Position numbers and translations under genes: made by a program
Assembly (NCBI GenBank): GCA_017445435.1
Contig: JAFSUE010000183.1
Span: 1-8,138, forward strand
Length of the DNA: 8,138 bases
DNA from: Selenomonadaceae bacterium
Lineage (GTDB): Bacteria > Bacillota > Negativicutes > Selenomonadales > Selenomonadaceae
Reading direction: 5' to 3'
In this document: positions 1 to 5,215 of the stretch, piece after piece
How the letters are laid out: every line of letters begins with the position of its first letter
How positions within the stretch are numbered: position 1 is the stretch's first letter
The notes under the pieces: generated by a model
What the model saw: only the letters and a program-made list of their open reading frames with translations
Told to the model about the DNA's origin: nothing
The model's database searches: none

Positions 1-243
1 TATACGGAAATTTTTGTAGTCAAATTGCAAAACTGAACTTGTGACGGAAATTCCGCGTTGCTTTTCAATTTCCATCCAATCTGAAACAGCGTGACGTTGT
101 GCCTTGCGTGATTTTATTGAGCCAGCAAGATGTATCGCGCCACCGTACAGCAAAAGTTTTTCAGTTAATGTAGTTTTTCCAGCGTCGGGGTGCGAAATTA
201 TTGCAAACGTCCGCCGTTTTAATATTTCGTCGACAAGTGACAA
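1..243 (-). CDS. prfC: Peptide chain release factor 3, N-terminal part (leaves window at left edge)
   Basis: RF3 is the cytoplasmic translational GTPase that recycles RF1/RF2 after peptide release. The minus strand encodes 81 residues before the window ends. Visible are the RRTFAIISHPDAGKTTLTEK stretch (residues 10-29), whose SHPDAGKT is the G1 P-loop, and then SDWMEIEKQRGISVTSSV, the switch I region characteristic of RF3 rather than EF-G or LepA. The TTG at 243-241 is chosen as the start because a perfect AGGAGGT (257-251) lies 7 bases before it. An in-frame ATG at 261-259 would add six residues, but it overlaps that Shine-Dalgarno site and has none of its own. An unrecognised reading frame ends 25 bases upstream on the same strand, so the two are probably transcribed together. 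No damage is seen in the visible part. Confidence 0.95.
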   Translation of the reverse strand, partial: MSLVDEILKRRTFAIISHPDAGKTTLTEKLLLYGGAIHLAGSIKSRKAQRHAVSDWMEIEKQRGISVTSSVLQFDYKNFRI

Positions 244-250
244 ATTTTTT

Positions 251-257
251 ACCTCCT
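251..257 (-). promoter_or_regulatory. Shine-Dalgarno site that sets the prfC TTG start
   Basis: The minus strand reads AGGAGGT, a full anti-16S match, 7 bases before the TTG at 243. It favours TTG over the in-frame ATG at 261, which overlaps it. Confidence 0.8.
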
Positions 258-268
258 GCATTAAAATT

Positions 269-589
269 TTATTTTAAAGTTATATCAAATTTTTTTAATA
301 AGTCGGTACGCTTTTTGAGTTGCGCCATAAATTCTGGCAAAATATTTTTCAAGTACTCAATATCATTTGGATTTTCTTTAAGATTGTGTGTCTTAGCGTA
401 TTTCATATACGCAAGAAAAGCTACAAAGTCTTCATCGGTATATTTTTCTATGATTTCATCGCCAAAATGTTTGCGCAGATTTTCACTGACAATGTAGCAG
501 AAAGTACCAGTCCATTTTTCAGCAAAGATTGACAATGCTGAATCAATGTAAAAAATATCTAAATCGTGAATTTGATTTAAAGCGTGCTG
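269..589 (-). pseudogene. Unrecognised gene fragment, 5' end lost at the IS element
   Basis: An open frame on the minus strand encodes a protein ending with ...EFMAQLKKRTDLLKKFDITLK. I recognise no family. The only standard start is a TTG at 535-533, giving 88 residues, and it has no Shine-Dalgarno site. The frame stays open upstream (residues such as NQIHDLDIFYIDSA) right up to the right end of the IS element near 589. The simplest reading is the C-terminal part of a gene whose 5' part was removed or separated at the IS boundary. The segment is polar and charged, with several likely helices and no signal peptide or membrane segment. The stop is 25 bases before the prfC start, so it may have been the upstream gene of a prfC operon. 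The upstream frame does not read as the missing end of hicB. Translation from the TTG as a short intact protein cannot be excluded. Confidence 0.45.
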
Positions 590-720
590 TTGAACACTCC
601 CACCGCCTAAAGAGGCGGGGATTCTTGAAAAGTTTGGTAGTCAAGCTACCCTTATTCTCAAAGGGCTTGCCAATAGCCCCGCACACAGTTCCTCAAAATT
701 GAAGTTCTGCTTACTTTTTC
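589..720 (-). ncRNA. Probable omegaRNA (right-end guide RNA) of the TnpB element, extent approximate
   Basis: In studied IS200/IS605 elements the TnpB guide RNA covers the 3' end of tnpB and the right end, and its guide is the flanking host DNA just outside the element. Here the minus strand has two hairpins in this place. GGTAG/CTACC (650-636) has a 5-base loop holding the tnpB stop codon. CCGCC/GGCGG (618-603) has a 6-base loop and can be extended by two pairs past a bulge. The guide would be read from about 588 downward, beginning AGCACGCTTTAAATC. The 5' end of the RNA cannot be seen from sequence alone. Confidence 0.45.
599..620 (-). repeat. Right-end hairpin of the IS element
   Basis: A 5-bp perfect GC stem (603-607 with 614-618) with loop 608-613 is extended by two C-G pairs across a single bulged base at 602. 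It lies 20-odd bases after the tnpB stop and is preceded on the minus strand by GAAT and followed by GTGTTCAAC, the usual layout of an IS605-family right end. It could also act as a weak terminator, but no U-tract follows it. Confidence 0.7.
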
Positions 721-1903
721 TCAATATATTTGCCGCCCCGTTTACATCTGCATTTATCAGCCTGCCACTTTTTGATTGATACAAGCCGCGCTTTATCCTT
801 TTGCCGCTGAACGTTCCTTCATACGGTTTTTTTGCGTCATATATCGGTTTTTTTGCGTCATATATCGGTAGCTCGTCCAAATCCAAAAAGCTTGCCTTTG
901 ACGTGTAACTTTCTTCTTGCTCTACGTAATTCATTCCATAGCGTTTACAGAGATATTTTAATTGTTTACGTAACGCACCAAAACTTATTTGCGTGAAATT
1001 TTGATTCGTCTTACTGCCTAAATTTACTTCGCGCTTGAAGTCAGTATTATAGCCGCAGATTAGCGTGCCTATGTCATTTACTATACAAAAATTTATTATG
1101 TATCGTGCTGTTTTCTTCAGACAATCATTGACGCGGTTATTTCTCTTTATCGTAATTCGTCGCAGTAATTCTGAAAAATATTGTTGCTGTTTCTGCCGTG
1201 ACAATATCGCCTGCAGGTAGGCTTTTCGTTTGTTCCAATGCTGATTTATATGTTTTAGTTTACGTCCGTCCATAATGAACGAAGTCCCGGCATTGGTTAC
1301 GCACGTCGCCAGATTGTCAAGTCCTATATCTATTGCCAATGAGTTTTTGCGGTTCAATTTTAAATTTTCTTCGTCAATCTCGTAGCAGTACGCAATTTTA
1401 AAATATCTGCCGTTATACTGCGGAATGATTTTAACTTCATTAATCTTCTTGCCCACAAGTCTTTCCGGAAATCTGATTTTAATTTTGTGATCATTCAAAA
1501 CTTTAGAGTAAGTTCGACTTGCAGGAAGAATTAGGTAGCCGTCCTTGATATTTATGCTGTTGCCGGCTATTGTCAAAGTATACAAGCCGCCTTTTTCGCG
1601 ATATTTCGGTAGACGTGCTTTTTTATGATTTTTCAATAAGCCGAAAAAAGATTTAAAAGCGTCGTCAATATCTCTCAAGGTCTGTTGAGCAGAATTTGAC
1701 TGCAGAAGTTTGTAATTTTCATTTTCCTTGCATTGCGGTTCATTTTTTGTATAGTTCAAAAAAGTTTTATTCTTGAAGTATTGCTGACGAACGTTGTACA
1801 GACCGAAGTTATACAAGCAGTTGCTGAAAAAGCAGAGTTCGCGAAGTTGGAAATATTCTTTCTTGGTCAAGTGACGAATCACATTTATTTGAGTAATCTT
1901 CAT
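641..1903 (-). CDS. tnpB: TnpB, RNA-guided endonuclease of an IS200/IS605-family element
   Basis: TnpB proteins are compact RuvC nucleases, ancestral to Cas12, that cut DNA next to a TAM under guidance of an RNA from the element's right end and so help the element persist. This 420-residue protein has the normal length. An N-terminal helical OrfB domain (QTLRDIDDAFKSFF near 74-87, then RLPKYREKG) leads into a beta-rich segment and the RuvC core. The catalytic residues are D192 in AIDIGLDNLAT, E331 in ESYTSKASF and D386 in NADVNGAANIL, so it looks catalytically competent. No CxxC pairs lie between E331 and D386, so this is a subtype without the usual zinc ribbon there. In the same stretch, PIYDAKK occurs twice in a row (346-359) because of a 21-bp duplication. 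The ATG start has GGGGGTG just upstream, inside a possible hairpin. The stop codon lies in a right-end hairpin loop. Confidence 0.93.
   Translation of the reverse strand: MKITQINVIRHLTKKEYFQLRELCFFSNCLYNFGLYNVRQQYFKNKTFLNYTKNEPQCKENENYKLLQSNSAQQTLRDIDDAFKSFFGLLKNHKKARLPKYREKGGLYTLTIAGNSINIKDGYLILPASRTYSKVLNDHKIKIRFPERLVGKKINEVKIIPQYNGRYFKIAYCYEIDEENLKLNRKNSLAIDIGLDNLATCVTNAGTSFIMDGRKLKHINQHWNKRKAYLQAILSRQKQQQYFSELLRRITIKRNNRVNDCLKKTARYIINFCIVNDIGTLICGYNTDFKREVNLGSKTNQNFTQISFGALRKQLKYLCKRYGMNYVEQEESYTSKASFLDLDELPIYDAKKPIYDAKKPYEGTFSGKRIKRGLYQSKSGRLINADVNGAANILRKSKQNFNFEELCAGLLASPLRIRVA
824..869. repeat. 21-bp tandem duplication inside tnpB
   Basis: Bases 824-844 are repeated exactly at 845-865, and the match runs four bases further. 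The duplication is in frame and gives PIYDAKK twice (TnpB residues 346-352 and 353-359). Each unit contains a run of seven T on the plus strand, so replication slippage is a likely origin. Confidence 0.95.
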
Positions 1904-1909
1904 CGTAAC

Positions 1910-1953
1910 ACCCCCTTTCAGCGCTATTGTAATATTGATTCAGAAGCGGGGGT
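1910..1953 (-). promoter_or_regulatory. Left-end hairpin that can hide the tnpB ribosome binding site
   Basis: On the minus strand ACCCCC (1953-1948) can pair with GGGGGT (1915-1910), the purine-rich site 6 bases or so before the tnpB ATG. The stem is continued inward by GAA/TTC (1945-1943 with 1919-1917) across a small mismatch. It probably serves as the left-end DNA hairpin of the element. In the transcript it could block ribosome binding, so that read-through from the hicB promoter would give little TnpB. The pairing is visible; the regulatory role is inference. Confidence 0.5.
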
Positions 1954-2203
1954 ATTCTCGCCTTGTTTGGATAAAACTGCCAATAGGATAACCTTCAACG
2001 CTTAAATCTTCAGGACGACTGGATTTAGGATAATTTTTTTCTTCTATACCTTCAAGCTTACAGCCTATGGCTTCATGTGCCATAAACAGCGCGTTTTCCA
2101 TGTCGTCACCTTGAGTATAACAGCCTTTTATGTCTGGAATAGTCAAAATAAATCCTGCGCCGCTACTTTTCGGTTCAAAAATGGCGGGGTAATAATATTT
2201 CAT
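1940..2203 (-). CDS. hicB: HicB-like antitoxin, C-terminus lost to the IS insertion
   Basis: HicB proteins have a partly degraded RNase H-like fold that binds and blocks the HicA mRNA interferase, plus a C-terminal DNA-binding part that represses their own operon. The first 77 residues follow the family: MKYYYPAIFEP at the start, then FILTIPDIKGCYTQGD, a helix with ALFMAHEAIGCKLEGIEE, and SRPEDLSVEGYPIGSF. The family normally continues with one more strand and a DNA-binding domain to about 110-140 residues. Here the last nine or so residues (QTRREYPRF) and the TGA come from the left end of the IS element. The start codon overlaps the stop of the M15 peptidase gene (ATGA), with GAGGGG upstream. 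No hicA is seen on either side. The fragment may fold poorly and should not bind DNA; it may be a pseudogene. Confidence 0.75.
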   Translation of the reverse strand: MKYYYPAIFEPKSSGAGFILTIPDIKGCYTQGDDMENALFMAHEAIGCKLEGIEEKNYPKSSRPEDLSVEGYPIGSFIQTRREYPRF

Positions 2204-2790
2204 CGATTGACATCCCCTCTAAAGAAATGTTGATAGTCTTTCGCGTCGTCCCAACAATTTCCGCCCCAAAAAAAATTATGTTCCGCAAAAAGTTTTACGC
2301 AAATATCATCTTCAAAAATTTTGTACGGAAAATTTTTTGTACGGTCAACGTAAGGCGTACCGTTCGCTGGCTCAACGCTCTGCACACCATTAACCATTTT
2401 TATGTAGGGATTGTACAGCGGATTTATATCGATTGCCATACCGTAACCGTGCAAGGAAATTTTTTTTGTGTACGACACGAAACGGAAATTGAAACACGAC
2501 GAATTATTATCGCGCATTGAAAGTTCGTCATCGGCGTCGTAGTTGTCGATAAGTGAAATTTTTTCAATGGGATAATTCGCCGCGTAAAGTTTTTGAAAAA
2601 TTTCTATCAAGTCCGCCGCAATTTCAACGTTGCAAATTAATTCGCCGTCTAAAGTTTTTCCGTCAAGATTTTTATGAAGTAAGCGAAGGTAGCGTAAACT
2701 TTCGACTGGCAACGGACAATCTTTTTTGTAAGATTTACCGTTTATCTGCGAAAAAATTTTATCATCAATTCGTAAAATTTCAAAGCTCAA
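2200..2790 (-). CDS. M15_4-type zinc peptidase (D-Ala-D-Ala carboxypeptidase/endolysin-like)
   Basis: M15 enzymes cut peptidoglycan stem peptides, either as VanY-like D,D-carboxypeptidases or as endolysin-like L,D-peptidases. In this 196-residue protein the C-terminal half carries the M15_4 pattern: DNNSSCFNFR (94-103), then LHGYGMAIDINPLYNPY with zinc ligands H114 and D121 (spacing HxxxxxxD), EPANGTPYVDR (140-150), FFWGGNCW (173-180) and DYQHF with third ligand H188 and probable catalytic D185. The N-terminal ~90 residues (YKKDCPLPVESLRYLRLLH, later IDNYDADDE) match full-length members as I remember them. No signal peptide or membrane segment is visible, so how it would reach the wall is unclear. 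The TTG start is supported by GGAGGT (2805-2800) 9 bases upstream. It is the first gene of a unit with hicB, behind a good sigma-A-type promoter. Confidence 0.85.
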   Translation of the reverse strand: MSFEILRIDDKIFSQINGKSYKKDCPLPVESLRYLRLLHKNLDGKTLDGELICNVEIAADLIEIFQKLYAANYPIEKISLIDNYDADDELSMRDNNSSCFNFRFVSYTKKISLHGYGMAIDINPLYNPYIKMVNGVQSVEPANGTPYVDRTKNFPYKIFEDDICVKLFAEHNFFWGGNCWDDAKDYQHFFRGDVNR

Positions 2791-2819
2791 CTGTTTCTTA
2801 CCTCCAGAACTTTTTCAGT

Positions 2820-2849
2820 ATAATATCAATTTTCGCCGCTTGCTGTCAA
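2820..2849 (-). promoter_or_regulatory. Sigma-70/A-type promoter for the M15 peptidase-hicB unit
   Basis: The minus strand has a perfect TTGACA (2849-2844), an 18-base spacer and TATTAT (2825-2820), about 30 bases before the TTG start. It also explains how hicB is transcribed, and read-through from it would enter tnpB. Confidence 0.65.
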
Positions 2850-2928
2850 CAAAATTGAAATATGTTAAAATATAAATCAAGATTATTAAAATCTGAATGA
2901 AATGAAAACGTTGGGATGATGAATTAAA

Positions 2929-4269
2929 TTGAACTTAAAAATCACTGGGCTAGGTACGAACGGCGAAGGCGTTGGGCGTCACGATAACTTGACCGTCTTT
3001 GTTGAAGGCGCGTTACCTGACGAAGAAATTTTCGCTGAAGTTACGCAGTCTAAAAAAAATTATGCCGTCGCTAAACTTGTAAAAATTTTGCGTGAAAGCG
3101 CTGATAGAGTTAAACCTTTCTGTCCGATTTACGACGAATGCGGCGGCTGTCAACTTCAACATTTAAGTTATGCCGCGCAGATTAAGTGGAAACGCCAGCA
3201 AATTATTGACGCCGTCGAAAGAATTGGAAAGCTTAAAGGCGTTGAAATTTTTGACGCGATTGGAATGGAAAATCCTTTGCGCTATCGAAATAAAATGCAG
3301 TTTCCAGTTGCCCGCGTTAAATCTGAATTGCAAATTGGCTGTTACGCTCGCGGCAGTCATCAAATTATTGACACAAATTCCTGTATGATTCAGCGCGAAG
3401 GTATGGACGAAGTTTTAACCGCCGTCAAAAAAATTTTGCAGAAATATAATATCAGCGCTTATGATGAAGACACGCACAGAGGAATTTTGCGCCACGTTAT
3501 GAGCCGAATAGGATTTAACGGCGAAATTATGATTGTGCTTGTGACGGCTACAAAAAATTTGCCAAATGAAAAAAATATCGTCAACGCTATTCGTCACGAA
3601 CTGCCGAAAGTTTCAAGCGTCCAGCAAAATATTCAGACGTACCACAACAATGTTATACTTGGACGTGAGACAAAAATTTTGTACGGCAAACCGACGATTA
3701 AAGACCGCATTGGCAATTTGACGTTCAACATTTCTGCGCGGTCATTCTTTCAAGTCAATACTGCGCAAGCTGAAATTTTATATAAAGTTGCGCTGAACTT
3801 TGCAGAACTTACTGGGCGCGAAACGGTGATTGACGCTTACTGCGGCATTGGCACGATAACTTTATTTTTGGCGAAATCTGCGCGGAAAGTATACGGCATT
3901 GAGATTGTACCGACGGCGATTGAGGATGCTAAAAAAAATGCGCGTGAAAATAAAGTTCGCAACGCAGAATTTATAGCTGGCGATGCCGTGAAAATTATTC
4001 CGCGTCTTTATCGTGAAGGCGTCCGCGCAGATGTGGTTATCGTTGACCCGCCGCGTGCTGGCTGTGACAGAAAAGTTTTAGAAACATTTGCCGCGATGAG
4101 TCCTAGAAAAATTGTCTACGTTTCGTGCAACCCTGCAACGTTGGCGCGTGACTTAGCAATTTTGTTTGAACTTGGCTACACTACGAAAAAAATTCAGCCC
4201 GTCGATATGTTTCCTTTCAGTTCGCACATTGAATCAGTTGCACTTTGTGATTTAAATAGCGTTGAATAA
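2929..4269 (+). CDS. rlmD: RlmD/RumA-type 23S rRNA (uracil-C5)-methyltransferase
   Basis: The enzyme uses SAM to make 5-methyluridine in 23S rRNA (U1939 and/or U747 in E. coli numbering; Bacillus-type RlmCD does both). The protein has 446 residues. An N-terminal TRAM domain (ITGLGTNGEGVGRHDNLTVF, 5-24) leads to a 4Fe-4S site formed by C65, C71, C74 (CPIYDECGGC) and C152. The methyltransferase domain has RSFFQVNT (271-278), the SAM loop DAYCGIGTIT (302-311), DPPRAGC (373-379), the nucleophile C400 in VSCNP and the general base E435 in SHIES. All key residues are present. The TTG start is the most upstream possible, because an in-frame TGA lies at 2920-2922; the upstream GGGATGA is a poor Shine-Dalgarno site. 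It is transcribed divergently from the M15 gene, and its own promoter is not clear. Sequence alone does not settle which uridine is the target. Confidence 0.92.
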   Translation: MNLKITGLGTNGEGVGRHDNLTVFVEGALPDEEIFAEVTQSKKNYAVAKLVKILRESADRVKPFCPIYDECGGCQLQHLSYAAQIKWKRQQIIDAVERIGKLKGVEIFDAIGMENPLRYRNKMQFPVARVKSELQIGCYARGSHQIIDTNSCMIQREGMDEVLTAVKKILQKYNISAYDEDTHRGILRHVMSRIGFNGEIMIVLVTATKNLPNEKNIVNAIRHELPKVSSVQQNIQTYHNNVILGRETKILYGKPTIKDRIGNLTFNISARSFFQVNTAQAEILYKVALNFAELTGRETVIDAYCGIGTITLFLAKSARKVYGIEIVPTAIEDAKKNARENKVRNAEFIAGDAVKIIPRLYREGVRADVVIVDPPRAGCDRKVLETFAAMSPRKIVYVSCNPATLARDLAILFELGYTTKKIQPVDMFPFSSHIESVALCDLNSVE

Positions 4270-4313
4270 TTTTTTGTGACGTTGTAAAATCTGCACGGAA
4301 ATTTTTTTGTTTG

Positions 4314-4320
4314 AAGGAGG
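4314..4320 (+). promoter_or_regulatory. Shine-Dalgarno site that sets the GIY-YIG gene start
   Basis: AAGGAGG lies 7 bases before the ATG at 4328. An in-frame TTG at 4307 would place this site inside the coding region and has no site of its own, so ATG 4328 is preferred. Confidence 0.8.
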
Positions 4321-4327
4321 AAGGTCT

Positions 4328-5215
4328 ATGCACAGTAAAAATCTGACAATGTTTCTAATGGACGGCACGCCAACAGGATTAATTAAATGCACGATTGGAA
4401 ATTGGATAGGCATTGTTTATAAAATTCCAAAATCTGAACTTGAACGTTGCAAAAAAGATAAAAATCGTGAGGATTTAAAACAAAGTGGCGTATACTTTCT
4501 TTTTGGCGCGTCAAATGCAACGGGCAAGCCCGTCGCCTATATAGGGCAAGCTGGTAATCGTAAAAATGGCGAAGGAATTTTAAATCGTCTACTTGAACAT
4601 AAGCGCACCGCCGATAAAGATTATTGGACTTATGCCGTTGTAGTTACCACCGCAAATAATTCTTTTGGTCCTACTGAAATAAGTTTTCTTGAAAATAAAT
4701 TTTGCAAGCTTGCCATTGATACAAATCGTTACGAAGTTAAAAACGGCAATGATCCTTCGCCTGGCAATATCACCGAAGAAAAAGAAAGCGAAATGGATCA
4801 CTTCATAGAAAACACGCGCTTAATTATGTGGGCTTTGAACATAAATATTTTTGAACCCGTCAGCAAGACAACCGTTAATTTGCCGAATAATGAAGAAAAA
4901 CTTTTTTATCTCACGCGAAAAATTAAGGCGATTAATTTTACAGTTCAAGGCATCGGTAAAAAAACTGACGAAGGATTTTTTGTATTGAAAGGAAGTAAAA
5001 TTTCGCCACACGAGATAGCAACTATTTCTTCATCTATGAAAAAAATCAGGCGAAATGCAAATATTGATTCAAATAATATTTTGTTGGAAGATATAAAATT
5101 TTCCAGTCCTTCGGGCGCGGCAGAATTTGTTGTCGGCAATAACGTCAACGGCTGGGAATATTGGAAAACTAAAGACGGCGTAGAATTGAAAGATTTGGAA
5201 AGGAAAAATGAATAA
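4328..5215 (+). CDS. GIY-YIG nuclease family protein with C-terminal DUF4357-like domain
   Basis: GIY-YIG domains are small metal-dependent nuclease folds found in UvrC, homing endonucleases, restriction enzymes and repair or defence proteins. From ATG 4328 the protein has 295 residues. The two name motifs are present as GVYFL (54-58) and AYIGQA (70-75), followed by R87 in ILNRLLEH and the likely metal-binding glutamate E122 in EISFLENKF (E117 is the alternative). After a linker, the C-terminal part (about 215-290) has FFVLKGSKIS, then KFSSPSGAAEFVVGNNVNGWEYWK, the pattern of DUF4357. No signal peptide or membrane segment is seen, so it is probably cytoplasmic. The gene lies 58 bases after rlmD without a visible terminator, and its TAA overlaps the purB ATG by one base. 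The substrate is unknown; a defence or DNA-processing role is only a possibility. Confidence 0.85.
   Translation: MHSKNLTMFLMDGTPTGLIKCTIGNWIGIVYKIPKSELERCKKDKNREDLKQSGVYFLFGASNATGKPVAYIGQAGNRKNGEGILNRLLEHKRTADKDYWTYAVVVTTANNSFGPTEISFLENKFCKLAIDTNRYEVKNGNDPSPGNITEEKESEMDHFIENTRLIMWALNINIFEPVSKTTVNLPNNEEKLFYLTRKIKAINFTVQGIGKKTDEGFFVLKGSKISPHEIATISSSMKKIRRNANIDSNNILLEDIKFSSPSGAAEFVVGNNVNGWEYWKTKDGVELKDLERKNE

Larger units (their letters stand above)
589..1970 (-). mobile_element. IS200/IS605-family element carrying tnpB only (IS1341-like), ends approximate
   Basis: The element holds tnpB without a tnpA, so it would need a Y1 transposase supplied elsewhere to move. The right end is recognised from the hairpin at 599-620 just after tnpB, followed by TTCAAC, a typical IS605-family tail. 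The left end carries a second hairpin (1910-1953) before the tnpB start. On the minus strand both hairpins are preceded by GAAT, the position where this family has its cleavage-site guide tetranucleotide. The left tip is placed after a TTTAT at 1975-1971, which would be the target site and TAM; this placement is inference and could shift by about 10 bases. No inverted repeats or target duplication are expected in this family. The insertion truncates hicB on one side and abuts a gene fragment on the other. Confidence 0.75.

Noticed and set aside
599..620. Intrinsic terminator after tnpB
   Set aside because: The hairpin is GC-rich, but no T-run follows on the minus strand; its position fits the IS right end better.
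1733..2005. Plus-strand open frame across the IS left end and hicB
   Set aside because: It runs antisense to tnpB and hicB across an insertion boundary and has no recognisable protein pattern.
2227..2858. Plus-strand open frames opposite the M15 gene
   Set aside because: Their translations are rich in Phe, Arg and Cys with no family pattern and no ribosome sites; they mirror the M15 gene, whose zinc motifs are clear.
2855..2890. A promoter for rlmD (TTGAAA and nearby TAAAAT or TATAAA boxes)
   Set aside because: No pair of boxes has acceptable spacing; in such AT-rich DNA single boxes are not meaningful.
4307..4327. A longer N-terminus for the GIY-YIG gene from the TTG at 4307
   Set aside because: The added codons are the Shine-Dalgarno sequence itself (GAAGGAGGAAGG), and the ATG at 4328 is ideally spaced from it.
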